Counted from the stretch's first letter, positions 8,422 to 19,237 are shown. The stretch is DNA of 64,000 bases from Mesobacillus foraminis (GCF_004340465.1 NZ_SLVV01000004.1:62001-126000); one strand, 5' to 3'. Translations and numbers: made by a program. The notes: generated from the sequence alone by a model not told the origin.

Positions 8422-9861
8422 ATGGACTTGAAACTGAGGAGACTACAATTAAAGAGAAAGAGATTCTGGCTCCCGCTGCTGCTTGTTTTTATCATTGGAA
8501 GTATAATTGCCTATCACTCGTTTAAACCCCTTCCTGCGGGACTTTCATACGAGGGTGAGATCCATCAGCTGGGTAATATATCTTTTCTATATGATTTAAC
8601 TTACAAAGATCTGGAAGGCAAGAAAAAAACAGAACAGCAAATATTTAAAAGAATGCTGGAAGCAGCTGGAGAAGCAGAAGAATTTATTGTGCTGGATATG
8701 TTCTTGTTTAATGGGTATGACATGGGGAAAGGGAATTTGCCAAATATCAGTGAAAAGCTGACAAACAAATTGCTGGAATTAAAACAAGAGAAGAATCTTG
8801 ATATTTACCTTATAACAGACGAAATCAACCTGACGTATGGAGCCCATCCGTCTCACCATATGCAAAAATTAAGAGATCATGGAGTTAAAGTAATCTTTAC
8901 AGATCTAAAGCCGCTTCGGGATTCTAATCCGCTGTATTCAGGAATATGGCGCACGTTTTTTCAGTGGTTCGGTGAAACGGGGAATGGATGGCTGCCAAAT
9001 CCCATGGCAAAGAAGGCACCGGACGTTACCCTCCGTTCCTATTTGGAGTTATTGAATTTAAAGGCCAACCACCGGAAAGTGTTTATAACAGATAAAACTG
9101 CGATTGTGGCATCTGCAAATCCACATGATGCGAGCGGACTCAATTCGAACATTGCTATTGAAGCAGGAGGCAATGTGATTGGAGACCTCCTAAAGACAGA
9201 ACAGGCAGTAGCTGATTTTTCAGGCGGCGTCAAGCTTCCCGAAATATCAGAGCGGAAGGAAAGGGGTGCCATGAAAGCCCAGGTCCTGACAGAGGGTAAA
9301 ATCCGCAAACATATTGCGATGGAGCTGGACTCATCAAAAAAAGGAGATACCGTCTGGATTGGAATGTTTTATCTGGCAGACCGGAAAATCATTGATCATA
9401 TTGATTCTGCAGCAGACCGAGGCGTAAAAGTCCGTATCATTCTCGATCCCAACAAGAATGCGTTTGGCAATCAAAAGGCAGGTCTTCCCAATGTCCCGGT
9501 GGCAGCTGAACTTCAAAGGCTGGGGAACAAGAATATCGAGATCAAATGGTATAATGTTAGCGAGGAGCAATATCATCCCAAAATGATTTACTTTGACAGA
9601 AAACAGGAAGGATTGGTTATTGGTGGCTCTGCAAACTATACCAGGAGGAATCTCGATGACTACAATCCGGAAACAGACCTGAAGTATTGGGGGCCTTCTG
9701 ACACAAAAGGCATCCAGGAGGTCAATTCCTATTTTAAGCGAATCTGGGAAAACCAAGGCGGAAATTATACACTTGAGTATGAAGAAAATGAAGATGCCTT
9801 GACACCTGCAAAATATATCATTTACTGGCTGCAAAAAATGCTTCGGTTTACTACCTACTAG
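8422..9861 (+). CDS. phospholipase D-like membrane protein
   Basis: A 479-residue protein with an N-terminal membrane anchor (about 14-32, after many Lys/Arg) and two HKD half-sites. The first is NHRKVFITD with His217 and Lys219, the second YHPKMIYFD with His385 and Lys387, each followed by a Ser/Asn-rich strand (SANPHDASG, GGSANYTRRN). This is the two-domain phospholipase D fold used by cardiolipin synthases and phospholipases. The N-terminal layout differs from ordinary Cls, which has two membrane helices, so the substrate is uncertain. It is inserted between plsY and yneT relative to B. subtilis. Confidence 0.82.
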   Translation: MDLKLRRLQLKRKRFWLPLLLVFIIGSIIAYHSFKPLPAGLSYEGEIHQLGNISFLYDLTYKDLEGKKKTEQQIFKRMLEAAGEAEEFIVLDMFLFNGYDMGKGNLPNISEKLTNKLLELKQEKNLDIYLITDEINLTYGAHPSHHMQKLRDHGVKVIFTDLKPLRDSNPLYSGIWRTFFQWFGETGNGWLPNPMAKKAPDVTLRSYLELLNLKANHRKVFITDKTAIVASANPHDASGLNSNIAIEAGGNVIGDLLKTEQAVADFSGGVKLPEISERKERGAMKAQVLTEGKIRKHIAMELDSSKKGDTVWIGMFYLADRKIIDHIDSAADRGVKVRIILDPNKNAFGNQKAGLPNVPVAAELQRLGNKNIEIKWYNVSEEQYHPKMIYFDRKQEGLVIGGSANYTRRNLDDYNPETDLKYWGPSDTKGIQEVNSYFKRIWENQGGNYTLEYEENEDALTPAKYIIYWLQKMLRFTTY

Positions 9862-9964
9862 AGTAACTCCTTAATAAAGTAAATGGCGTAAAGCTCTTCA
9901 GTACATTTCTCGCGTCTTGTACGTTAATATTAAGAAGTAAATACTCTTAGGGAGTGTGATGAAG

Positions 9965-10378
9965 ATGTCAATGACCTATCCAAGCCGTGATGAGATCGGC
10001 AAAATTCTAAAAAAATCTAAGCGAATTGCAGTAGTTGGACTGAGTGAAAATCCAGAGCGGACTTCCCACATGGTTTCCAAAGCTATGCAGAATGCCGGGT
10101 ATGAAATTATCCCTGTTAATCCGGGGGCCGATGAAATCTTAGGTGTTAAAGCGGTTAATTCTTTGAAGGAAATCGACGGCCATGTGGACATCGTCAATGT
10201 TTTCCGCCGATCAGAATATCTTCCTGAAGTTGCAAAAGAGTTCGCCGAAATTGATGCTGATGTTTTCTGGGCTCAGCTGGGGCTTGAAAATCAGGAGGCT
10301 TACGATTTTCTTAAAGAAAAAGGCTATACTGTCATTATGGACCGCTGCATTAAAGTCGAGCATGCTCTAACTAGGTGA
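9965..10378 (+). CDS. yneT: CoA-binding protein YneT
   Basis: A small Rossmann-fold CoA-binding protein of about 137 residues. The segment RIAVVGLSENPERTS forms the nucleotide-binding loop, and VNVFRRSEYLPEVA and FWAQLGLENQEA are conserved family blocks. Relatives bind CoA; the physiological role is not known. Possible starts are ATG at 9959 and 9965; the latter is 10 bases from agggag and the former only 4. It lies upstream of the topoisomerase IV genes as in B. subtilis, although HelD and a protease gene now intervene. Confidence 0.85.
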   Translation: MSMTYPSRDEIGKILKKSKRIAVVGLSENPERTSHMVSKAMQNAGYEIIPVNPGADEILGVKAVNSLKEIDGHVDIVNVFRRSEYLPEVAKEFAEIDADVFWAQLGLENQEAYDFLKEKGYTVIMDRCIKVEHALTR

Positions 10379-10384
10379 AACATC

Positions 10385-10421
10385 AATCATGCAGGACCGT
10401 TTGTGTTCTGCATGATTCTTT
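10385..10421 (+). terminator. terminator-like hairpin after yneT
   Basis: A 10-bp stem, aatcatgcag / ctgcatgatt, with a 13-base loop. The T tract after it is short (cttta), so termination may be partial. Confidence 0.6.
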
Positions 10422-10645
10422 ATGTAATATTAATCCATTGTTTGAGGAATACCGCATAATTTTGATTGTCTATTGGATATTTAGGCATAAAAAAAACACC
10501 TTGAACAGAATGGGGAGGTGTGATAAAGTGATTTATATTGTTTTTTATACATAAAAGCGATTTTAATATTAATAACCTATAATAACATTAACACAAATAT
10601 TGGCGGGATGTCAAGTAATCTGTTGATTTTTTAAGGAGTGATTTG

Positions 10646-12970
10646 ATGAGCAATGAAAAAGAGCTGCAAATGGAACAAAATCGAGTGGATTGGATTACTT
10701 CGGAAATTAGCAAGAAGGCTCAGCATCTAGAGAAGCATGCAGGGAAAATTGGTACTGAGGCTCTTGATATCCGCAAAACCTTCTGGGAAGATGTGACGGT
10801 GAACTTTGATGAGCCTGATGATCTTGCAGAGACTTATACGAGCATTAAGCAGCAGGCAGAGCTTTTATCCGAAAGGGAAAGAAGTCATTCCCAAATTGAC
10901 AAGCAGCTGAAAACGCTCGGAAGACTGAAGAATTCTCCTTATTTTGGCCGGATTGATTTCACAGAGGAAGGGGAAGCGGCATCCGAAACGATCTACATTG
11001 GAATTGCTTCATTTATGGATGAGAAGGACGAAGAATTTCTCATTTATGATTGGAGAGCACCCATTTCCAGTCTATATTACGATTTTGCGCCTGGTCCAGC
11101 ACAATACGAAACCAGCCTTGAGAAGGTCACCGGGGTAATGGATTTAAAGAGGCAGTTCGTCATCAGGGAAGCCACGATTAAATCCATGTTTGATACAGGA
11201 GTTACAATTGGGGATGAAATGCTGCAGGAGGTTCTGGGCAATAATGCGGATACCCAGATGAAAAGCATTGTTGCCACTATCCAAAAGGAGCAGAACCAAA
11301 TCATCCGGAATGAACAAAGCAAACTTTTAATCGTTAAGGGTGTTGCCGGGAGCGGAAAGACTTCTGCGGCCATGCAACGAATCGCTTATCTGCTCTACCG
11401 GTACCGAAATATTATTAAGTCCGAAAATATCATGCTGTTTTCACCTAATCCAATGTTCAATAGCTATGTAGCAACAGTCCTGCCTGAGCTTGGGGAAGAG
11501 AATATGCAGCAGGCAACTTTTCAGGAATATCTTCACTCCCGTATAGGAAAAAGGTTTGATCTGGAAGATATTTTTAGCCAGATGGAGTATTTACTTGCCA
11601 AAAGGGAGGATCCGGACTATCCTGCTCGTATAAAAAGCATTCGCTATAAATCAGGGCTGGACTTCAAAGAACTGATTGATTCCTATGCGAAAAGGCTCTC
11701 TGTGGAAGGACTTATTTTCAAGGATATCAAGTTCCGGAAAAGAATACTTTTCAGCAAGGAAGTGCTCCATGATTATTTTTACTCTCTCGATCGCTCTTAT
11801 TCCATTCCAAATCGCATCCAGATTATGAAGGATTGGCTTCGGAAAGAGCTAAAGCGGAAAGTAAAACAGGAACAGAAGGCTGAATGGGTGGAAGAGGAAA
11901 TCCAGTTCCTTGATAAGGATGAGTATCTTGATGCATTTAAAGAGCTTCAGGATAAGAAGGAGTTCACTGAAAACAGCTTCGATGACTTTGACCGGGAGAA
12001 AAAAGTGCTGTCAAGAATGCTGGTCACCAAACGGTTCAAACCGGTTTTTAATGCAGTTAAGGGATTGAAATTCATTGATTTGAATGCTATTTACATGCAG
12101 CTGTTTTTAGTTCCGCCACAGGAACCACAGCTTCATGATACCTGGACTGATATCAGCCAATTAACAGTCCGGGTGATTCAGGAGCGCAAACTTTTCTATG
12201 AGGATGCCACCCCTTTCCTTTACCTTCAGGATTTGATCGAGGGTCGCAAATCCAGCACAGGCATACGCCATGTCTTTATTGATGAAGCACAGGATTATAC
12301 GCCCTTTCAATTTGCCTTTATTCGCCAGCTTTTCCCCTACAGCAGGATGACACTTTTGGGAGACCTGAACCAGGCGGTCTATTCCGGACCTACTGGCTCT
12401 GAAACAGTCCTTGCGGAAGATGCGCTGGGATTTCAGGATAAAGAAACCATCCTGCTTTCACGGACGTATCGTTCTACAAGACAAATTGTTGAGTTTACCA
12501 GGCAGTTAATACAAGGAGGGGACAGGATTGAGCCTTTCAACCGCAATGGAGATAGACCCGTTGTCAGCATTCTGGGGAACCAGGACTCCCTGTCAATTGC
12601 AATCAATAAAGCTGTGAAGGAATTAAAACTGGCAGGACATAAAACAATCGCAGTCATCTGCCGCACGGAGGCTGAAAGCCGGCAGGCATTTGAATCCATT
12701 GAACCCGGTTTGGATGCACGACTGATTCAAAAGGGGACAATCGCCTACGAAAAAGGAATCAGCATTATCCCCGCTTATTTGGCGAAGGGAATTGAATTTG
12801 ATGCCGTCATTATCTACGACGCTTCAGCCTATGGAGATGAAGGCGAACGCAAGCTTTTTTATACTGCGTGTACAAGAGCCATGCATGAACTGTATCTGTT
12901 TGCCAGTCAATCACCTGTCCCCTTGCTTGAAGGGGCAGATAATAGCACTTATATCCTTAACCGTGAATAA
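10646..12970 (+). CDS. helD: HelD-type UvrD-like helicase (RNA polymerase recycling factor)
   Basis: A 774-residue SF1 ATPase of the HelD family. Walker A is GVAGSGKTS (232-240), Walker B FIDEAQD near 544-550, with the late motif LSRTYRSTRQIVEF. An N-terminal coiled-coil arm (about 1-90) precedes the motor. HelD enters RNA polymerase channels and uses ATP to release it from stalled or post-termination complexes. The ATG at 10646 is preferred because aaggagtg lies 5-6 bases upstream. A second family member lies at 33900-36155. The gene ends in a terminator shared with the protease gene. Confidence 0.88.
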   Translation: MSNEKELQMEQNRVDWITSEISKKAQHLEKHAGKIGTEALDIRKTFWEDVTVNFDEPDDLAETYTSIKQQAELLSERERSHSQIDKQLKTLGRLKNSPYFGRIDFTEEGEAASETIYIGIASFMDEKDEEFLIYDWRAPISSLYYDFAPGPAQYETSLEKVTGVMDLKRQFVIREATIKSMFDTGVTIGDEMLQEVLGNNADTQMKSIVATIQKEQNQIIRNEQSKLLIVKGVAGSGKTSAAMQRIAYLLYRYRNIIKSENIMLFSPNPMFNSYVATVLPELGEENMQQATFQEYLHSRIGKRFDLEDIFSQMEYLLAKREDPDYPARIKSIRYKSGLDFKELIDSYAKRLSVEGLIFKDIKFRKRILFSKEVLHDYFYSLDRSYSIPNRIQIMKDWLRKELKRKVKQEQKAEWVEEEIQFLDKDEYLDAFKELQDKKEFTENSFDDFDREKKVLSRMLVTKRFKPVFNAVKGLKFIDLNAIYMQLFLVPPQEPQLHDTWTDISQLTVRVIQERKLFYEDATPFLYLQDLIEGRKSSTGIRHVFIDEAQDYTPFQFAFIRQLFPYSRMTLLGDLNQAVYSGPTGSETVLAEDALGFQDKETILLSRTYRSTRQIVEFTRQLIQGGDRIEPFNRNGDRPVVSILGNQDSLSIAINKAVKELKLAGHKTIAVICRTEAESRQAFESIEPGLDARLIQKGTIAYEKGISIIPAYLAKGIEFDAVIIYDASAYGDEGERKLFYTACTRAMHELYLFASQSPVPLLEGADNSTYILNRE

Positions 12971-12973
12971 CAT

Positions 12974-13012
12974 AAAACAGGCTGGTCCTAGCTAAAGGGC
13001 CAGCCTGTTTTA
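12974..13012. terminator. bidirectional terminator
   Basis: The 12-bp stem aaaacaggctgg / ccagcctgtttt has A and T flanks on both sides. It separates convergent helD and the protease gene. Confidence 0.85.
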
Positions 13013-13024
13013 TGCGTTATCAAT

Positions 13025-14443
13025 TTATTTTAGTATGCCCAGGCCCTCCCGGATTCTCCCTCTGACAGACTTGCTTTCTTGAGCGTCCTCCAAAGCCTGG
13101 TTTACATCGATGAGGCCATTGCCAAATTCAATGTCTTTGCCTTTTCTGCCAAGATCAATTGCCGATTTTTGAATGATGGACATCACCTCTTTATTGGAGA
13201 GGTCCGGATTAGCTGACTTTATTAAACCGGCCAGACCGGATACATGCGGAGCGGCCATGGAAGTTCCCGACAGCGCGGCATATTGCTTTTGGTAATAAGT
13301 GCTTGGAATATACACGCCAGGTGCGGCAATATCCACATAGTCGCCATAGTTTGAGAACGAGGCTCTCTTGCCGTCATAATCAATGGCTGATACACTTAGA
13401 ACTTCAGGGTAGGCTGATGGAAAAGAAGGCTGATTAGAACTGTCATTTCCGGCCGCAGCGATCATGACGACATCCTTTTTAAATGCGTACCGAATTGCTT
13501 GTTTTAGAACATTGGATTCCTGATAATTCCCCAAGCTTAAATTAATGACATCTGCCCCGTGGTCAACGGCCCAGACGATTCCTTTTGCTATATCAAATGT
13601 GGTTCCATACCCTTTTGCCCCCATTGCTTTGACAGGCATAATCTGGTTATACCATGTTACTCCTGCAGTTCCCTCCCGATTATTTGTTTCAGAAGCTATG
13701 ATTCCTGCTACGTGGGTTCCATGTCCGTTGTCATCATCAGGGTTGTCGCTGTCTTCAATGACATTATAGCCATCCACAAGTCTGTTCTCGAGATCCGGGT
13801 GGTCTAAATCCACTCCTGTATCCACTATCGCAATTTTAATATCCTCGGTTCCACGGGAGATCTCCCACCCCTGCTCCGTACCTATAGCAGGGAGGTTCCA
13901 CTGGTACCTTTCCTGGTACAGCTGGTCATTGGGCATCGAAATATCGTTCTGCATTAAAATATAGTGAGGCTCAGCAAAGGATACGTTTGGGCGCCGATTA
14001 AAATAATCAAGCATCTCTCTTGTTTCTAGAGAAGATGATTTGAAAATATAGGTTGAATCTCTTTGTTTGAGTACTTTGCCATTAATATCGGCGGTGATTT
14101 GCTTTATCTCCTGCCTGGTTGGCTCTTTGGTGAAATCTACTGCAGCTTCATGGTCATAATAGTGGCTTGTCTCATGTTCGGTGTGGTGAAAGTGAGTGAC
14201 TTCCGCCTGATTATCAAGCCTGTTTTTAAGCTTGTATCCTTGCTCGACATTGTTTATTTCCACCATGTGCGGTCGTTTTTCTCTGTTGCCTTCTAGTATA
14301 CGTGGCTGCTGTTCAATATTCCGGACACGTGCTGAGGAATCATCACGTACATTCGTCTCATTTTGAAATAATAGCCCGGAGGCAAGTGTCAATAATAAAA
14401 GGGACACTGCAGTGAGTAAAATTATTCGATACCTTTTCTTCAT
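13025..14443 (-). CDS. subtilisin-like serine protease (S8 family)
   Basis: A 472-residue secreted protease. An N-terminal hydrophobic segment (7-26) may be a signal peptide or anchor. An inhibitor-type propeptide follows (about 105-165), then the S8 domain with catalytic Asp208 (AIVDTGVDLDHPD), His241 (NGHGTHVAG), oxyanion Asn333 (AAAGND) and Ser395 (GTSMAAPH). All four are intact. The ATG at 14443 is chosen over an upstream ATG because ggaggtgc lies about 9 bases before it and the hydrophobic segment follows directly. It is transcribed against the surrounding + genes. Confidence 0.9.
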   Translation of the reverse strand: MKKRYRIILLTAVSLLLLTLASGLLFQNETNVRDDSSARVRNIEQQPRILEGNREKRPHMVEINNVEQGYKLKNRLDNQAEVTHFHHTEHETSHYYDHEAAVDFTKEPTRQEIKQITADINGKVLKQRDSTYIFKSSSLETREMLDYFNRRPNVSFAEPHYILMQNDISMPNDQLYQERYQWNLPAIGTEQGWEISRGTEDIKIAIVDTGVDLDHPDLENRLVDGYNVIEDSDNPDDDNGHGTHVAGIIASETNNREGTAGVTWYNQIMPVKAMGAKGYGTTFDIAKGIVWAVDHGADVINLSLGNYQESNVLKQAIRYAFKKDVVMIAAAGNDSSNQPSFPSAYPEVLSVSAIDYDGKRASFSNYGDYVDIAAPGVYIPSTYYQKQYAALSGTSMAAPHVSGLAGLIKSANPDLSNKEVMSIIQKSAIDLGRKGKDIEFGNGLIDVNQALEDAQESKSVRGRIREGLGILK

Positions 14444-14801
14444 GAATCGTGCACCTCCGAATTTAATACCTGTATCTTTATCTTGGTGTACATCTGTAAA
14501 AAATACCGAGGGAATCATTGGAACAATATTCATTTTCAGTACCCAAAAGTGCCCGGATTTATGACAATTTTTAATTGAATATCGGAATTCAATTTGCCAA
14601 ATGTGCAGAAATCGATACAATATAGCTTATACGTCTATTGGAGATATGTTAAAATATAGTGAAGAACATTCGTTCTGTATTGTCCGATTTCCTTAATTTG
14701 AAAGGATTTCTAAAAAGGGCGGACAAATACTAACCAAAAACATTGACGGTAGAGAAACAAATGTCGATGTTTGCTTTGCTCGTAATGAAAGGGGTAGTTT
14801 T

Positions 14802-16781
14802 GTGGCTAGAAACCAGCAAGCTTTTGATTACAATGATGATGCCATCCAGGTATTGGAGGGCCTTGAGGCTGTACGGAAAAGACCTGGCATGTACATCGGG
14901 AGCACAGACAGCAGAGGACTCCATCATCTTGTCTATGAAATCGTCGACAACTCAGTCGATGAAGTTCTGGCAGGCTATGGGGACCATATCATTGTAAAAA
15001 TACACAAGGATAATTCAATTACTGTTCAGGATAAAGGCCGCGGTATGCCGACTGGAATGCACAGGATGGGGAAACCGACACCCGAAATCATCCTTACTGT
15101 TCTCCACGCCGGTGGAAAGTTCGGCCAGGGCGGCTATAAAACAAGCGGAGGCCTGCATGGTGTTGGCGCCTCTGTCGTTAATGCCCTATCAGAGAAACTG
15201 GTAGTTACCATCAAGCGTGACGGCTTTGTATACGAACAGAGATTTGAAAACGGCGGGAAGCCTGTAACAACACTTGAAAAAATCGGGAAAACCAATCAGA
15301 CTGGCACAACCATCCATTTTAAGCCGGATCCTGCCATTTTCTCCACTTTGACCTACAATTACGATACTTTATGTGAAAGGCTCCGTGAATCCGCCTTCCT
15401 GCTTAAAGGCCTAAAAATTGAAATAATTGATGAACGGCATGATGCCAGAGAGGTTTTCCATTATGAAACCGGCATCGAGGCATTTGTTGAATATTTAAAC
15501 GAAGAGAAAGACACCCTTCATCCTGTTGTCAGCTTTGAAGGGGCAAACAGCGGCATTGAAGTGGAATTTGCGTTTCAGTTTAACGACGGGTATTCAGAGA
15601 ACGTCCTCAGCTTTGTCAATAATGTCCGGACAAAGGATGGAGGAACCCATGAGGCAGGATCCAAAACGGCGATGACCAGGGCCTTTAACGAATATGCACG
15701 TAAGGTCGGACTCCTGAAGGAGAAAGATAAAAATCTCGATGGCGCCGATATACGGGAAGGCCTTGCTGCCATTATTTCGGTCCGCATCCCGGAGGAGCTG
15801 CTTCAGTTTGAAGGCCAGACCAAAGGGAAACTCGGAACCAGTGAAGCTCGCTCGGCTGTCGATTCAGTTATATCCGAGCATCTTGCCTATTTTCTTGAAG
15901 AGAATCCGGATTCCAGCTCTCTGCTTATAAAAAAAGCAATCAAAGCCTACCAGGCAAGAGAAGCGGCAAGGAAGGCAAGGGAAGACGCCCGGAGCGGGAA
16001 AAAGCGCAAACGCTCGGAAACGATGCTGTCCGGAAAACTGACTCCTGCACAAAGTAAGAACGCAGCAAAAAACGAGTTGTATCTTGTCGAAGGGGACTCT
16101 GCTGGAGGTTCAGCAAAGCAGGGACGTGACCGCAAGTTCCAGGCAGTCCTCCCTTTGCGGGGAAAGGTTATCAATACGGAAAAAGCCAAATTGCAGGATA
16201 TTTTTAAGAACGAGGAAATTAATACGATCATCCATGCCATCGGTGCTGGTGTTGGGACAGACTTCAGTCTCGATGATGTAAATTACGACAAGATTGTGAT
16301 CATGACCGATGCAGATACCGATGGAGCTCATATTCAGGTCCTGCTCCTGACCTTCTTTTATCGTTATATGAGGCCGCTTGTGGAAGCAGGCAAGGTTTTC
16401 ATCGCCCTGCCACCCCTTTACAAGGTATCCCGCGGCACTGGCAAAAAAGAAGTAATTGAATATGCCTGGAATGACGACGAGCTCAAGGGGGCAATCCAGA
16501 AGGTTGGAAGGGGCTATATAATCCAGCGCTACAAAGGTCTCGGGGAAATGAATGCGGACCAGCTTTGGGAAACGACGATGAATCCTGAGACAAGGACACT
16601 GATTCGCGTTAAGATTGATGACGCAGCCCGCGCTGAACGAAGGGTAACGACCCTTATGGGGGATAAAGTCGAGCCCCGACGCAAATGGATTGAATCCAAT
16701 GTGGCATTCACATTAGAAGAAGGCGATACAATTTTGGAAAATGAAAATATATCTGTTGCAGAGGAGGTTGCAGAAGGATGA
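14802..16781 (+). CDS. parE: DNA topoisomerase IV subunit B (ParE)
   Basis: A 659-residue ATPase subunit of topoisomerase IV, which unlinks daughter chromosomes. It has a GHKL ATPase domain (about 20-220, with DNSVDEV and GGLHGVGASVVNALS), a transducer domain, then TOPRIM motifs EGDSAGGSA (about 430) and DADTDGAH (about 503). The GTG start at 14802 lies 7 bases after aaagggg. Its last codons overlap parC by four bases (ATGA). The position near dif suits its decatenation role, although that is conserved synteny rather than evidence. Confidence 0.97.
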   Translation: MARNQQAFDYNDDAIQVLEGLEAVRKRPGMYIGSTDSRGLHHLVYEIVDNSVDEVLAGYGDHIIVKIHKDNSITVQDKGRGMPTGMHRMGKPTPEIILTVLHAGGKFGQGGYKTSGGLHGVGASVVNALSEKLVVTIKRDGFVYEQRFENGGKPVTTLEKIGKTNQTGTTIHFKPDPAIFSTLTYNYDTLCERLRESAFLLKGLKIEIIDERHDAREVFHYETGIEAFVEYLNEEKDTLHPVVSFEGANSGIEVEFAFQFNDGYSENVLSFVNNVRTKDGGTHEAGSKTAMTRAFNEYARKVGLLKEKDKNLDGADIREGLAAIISVRIPEELLQFEGQTKGKLGTSEARSAVDSVISEHLAYFLEENPDSSSLLIKKAIKAYQAREAARKAREDARSGKKRKRSETMLSGKLTPAQSKNAAKNELYLVEGDSAGGSAKQGRDRKFQAVLPLRGKVINTEKAKLQDIFKNEEINTIIHAIGAGVGTDFSLDDVNYDKIVIMTDADTDGAHIQVLLLTFFYRYMRPLVEAGKVFIALPPLYKVSRGTGKKEVIEYAWNDDELKGAIQKVGRGYIIQRYKGLGEMNADQLWETTMNPETRTLIRVKIDDAARAERRVTTLMGDKVEPRRKWIESNVAFTLEEGDTILENENISVAEEVAEG

Positions 16782-19237
16782 GTTTTGTTGAAAAATTCCG
16801 TGACCTGCCCCTCGAGGAAGTACTGGGAGACCGATTCGGGCGCTACAGTAAATATATCATTCAGGAACGGGCCCTTCCTGATGCCCGCGACGGTTTAAAG
16901 CCGGTTCAGAGAAGAATTCTATATGCCATGCATGTCGAGGGAAACACTCATGATAAAGGCTTCAGAAAGTCTGCCAAAACAGTTGGTAATGTAATAGGCA
17001 ATTACCATCCGCATGGTGACTCATCGGTTTATGAAGCCATGGTAAGGATGAGCCAGGAGTGGAAGGTTCGAAACCTGCTTATCGAAATGCATGGGAATAA
17101 CGGGAGCATTGATGGAGATCCCCCGGCAGCCATGCGTTATACGGAAGCGAGAATCTCGGCGATCGCTTCCGAATTGTTAAGGGATATTGATAAAAAGACA
17201 GTAGAGTTTATTCCTAACTTTGATGACACGTCTAAAGAACCCACCGTTCTCCCATCCCGTTTTCCCAACCTCCTAGTTAATGGTTCAACGGGAATTTCTG
17301 CCGGATATGCTACAGATATTCCTCCACACTCTCTTGAAGAAGTCATAGAGGGTGTCTTTATGAGAATGGATAATCCTAATTGTACGGTTGAAGACCTGAT
17401 GACGGTTGTCAAAGGGCCGGATTTTCCTACCGGAGGCATCATACAGGGTGTTGACGGCATCTTAAAAGCCTATAAAACGGGAAAGGGAAAGGTCATCGTC
17501 CGAGGGAAGACAGAAATAGAATCGCTCAGGGGCGGAAGACAGCAAATTGTCATTACTGAAATCCCGTTCGAAATGAATAAAGCCAATCTCGTAAAAAGAA
17601 TCGATGAACTTCGCCTTGACCGAAAAGTGGAAGGAATATCGGAAGTAAGGGATGACACCGACCGCACCGGGCTGCGAATCGTGATAGAACTGAAAAAAGA
17701 GGCTGATGCCAATGGTGTCCTGAACTTTTTATTCAAAAACACAGACCTGCAGGTTCCCTACAATTTCAACATGGTGGCCATCCATAATAAACGGCCAAAA
17801 TTGATGGGGCTGATCGAGCTTCTCGATGCCTATATTGGACATCAGAAGGAAGTTGTAACGAAGCGGTCGGAATATGATCTGCAAAAGGCACGCGAAAGAC
17901 AGCATATTGTTGCCGGTTTAATTAAAGCCCTCTCCATTTTGGATGAGGTAATTGCCACTATCCGGGCTTCCAAGGACAAGCGTGATGCCAAACAGAATTT
18001 GATTAAGGAGTTTGATTTTACAGAGCCTCAGTCGGAAGCCATCGTTTCCTTGCAGCTATACAGGCTGACCAACACGGATGTTACTGCCCTGAGAGCGGAG
18101 GATGAAGAGCTTTCGAAAAAAATTGCCGAGCTAGTTTCCATATTGGAGAGCGAAAAGAAACTCAATTCGGTCATCAAGAAAGAACTTAAAGATGTTAAAA
18201 AGCGCTTTGCTGATGGACGGAGGACTAAGATTGAAGCAGAAATCGAAGAAATCAAAATTAATCTTGAAGTCCTGATTGCCAGTGAAGATGTGATCGTAAC
18301 GGTAACGAAAGATGGATATATCAAACGGACCAGTCAGCGTTCCTATGCGGCTTCCAACGGCCTTGACTTTGCCATGAAGGACACGGACAGACTGCTGGCG
18401 CAAATGGACTTGAACACGAAAGATGTCCTCTTGTTGTTCACGAATAAAGGCAGCTACCTTTATCTTCCTGTTCACGAACTTCCCGACATCCGCTGGAAAG
18501 ACCTTGGCCAGCATATTGCCAATATTGTTCCCATTGACCGGGCTGAACATATTATCAAAGCCATCCCTGTCAAAGATTTCGAACAGCCCGTATACCTTCT
18601 TTTCGTTACGAAAAATGGCATGGTGAAAAAGACTGAACTAAAGCAATACAAGGCACAGAGATACTCTAAAACGCTGACAGCCATCAATGTCAAAGGTGAA
18701 GACGAAGTCGTCGATATTCACCTGACCAATGGTTCCAATACGCTGTTTCTGGCAACCGAGCAAGGATACGCACTCTGGTTCAATGAAGAGGAAGTCAGTC
18801 CAATAGGGATCAGGGCGGCTGGAGTAAAAGGGATCAATTTAAAAGAAGAGGATATGGTGATTGGCGGAAAAATAGTTGAAAATCCAGCTGAGCAGGCGAT
18901 CATTCTTGCAACACATCGGGGAGCGGTTAAAAAAATGAAGTTAGCCGAGTTTGAATTAAGCTCCCGCGCCAAGCGAGGACTTGTGATGCTGCGAGAATTA
19001 AAAGCAAACCCTCACAGAGTGGCAGGCATCGCAGTTGCCAGAAGTGGGGAGGAAGTCATACTCCAGACAGAGAAGCATCAAAGCATTTCTGTGAAGCCTG
19101 AGGCGCTCCGTTTTGCCGACCGTTATTCAAATGGCTCGTTTTTGCTGGATGAAAGTGATAGCGGGAGAATCACAGAGGTTTGGAAGGCAGATAACCCTAG
19201 TGGAACAGTTTTAAGCACAGAAACTAAAAAGAACTAG
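16778..19237 (+). CDS. parC: DNA topoisomerase IV subunit A (ParC)
   Basis: An 819-residue cleavage subunit of topoisomerase IV. Catalytic Tyr121 lies in AAMRYTEARIS. The quinolone-determining region reads HPHGDSSVYEAMV, with the sensitive-type Ser82 and Glu86. C-terminal beta-pinwheel repeats cover about 490-800. It is translationally coupled to parE. A strong terminator follows. Confidence 0.97.
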   Translation: MSFVEKFRDLPLEEVLGDRFGRYSKYIIQERALPDARDGLKPVQRRILYAMHVEGNTHDKGFRKSAKTVGNVIGNYHPHGDSSVYEAMVRMSQEWKVRNLLIEMHGNNGSIDGDPPAAMRYTEARISAIASELLRDIDKKTVEFIPNFDDTSKEPTVLPSRFPNLLVNGSTGISAGYATDIPPHSLEEVIEGVFMRMDNPNCTVEDLMTVVKGPDFPTGGIIQGVDGILKAYKTGKGKVIVRGKTEIESLRGGRQQIVITEIPFEMNKANLVKRIDELRLDRKVEGISEVRDDTDRTGLRIVIELKKEADANGVLNFLFKNTDLQVPYNFNMVAIHNKRPKLMGLIELLDAYIGHQKEVVTKRSEYDLQKARERQHIVAGLIKALSILDEVIATIRASKDKRDAKQNLIKEFDFTEPQSEAIVSLQLYRLTNTDVTALRAEDEELSKKIAELVSILESEKKLNSVIKKELKDVKKRFADGRRTKIEAEIEEIKINLEVLIASEDVIVTVTKDGYIKRTSQRSYAASNGLDFAMKDTDRLLAQMDLNTKDVLLLFTNKGSYLYLPVHELPDIRWKDLGQHIANIVPIDRAEHIIKAIPVKDFEQPVYLLFVTKNGMVKKTELKQYKAQRYSKTLTAINVKGEDEVVDIHLTNGSNTLFLATEQGYALWFNEEEVSPIGIRAAGVKGINLKEEDMVIGGKIVENPAEQAIILATHRGAVKKMKLAEFELSSRAKRGLVMLRELKANPHRVAGIAVARSGEEVILQTEKHQSISVKPEALRFADRYSNGSFLLDESDSGRITEVWKADNPSGTVLSTETKKN

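Noticed and set aside
10490-10560. Hairpin plus gggaggtgtgataaagtg resembling the start of a small type I toxin gene
   Set aside because: The frame after the GTG closes after eight codons; at best it is a remnant.
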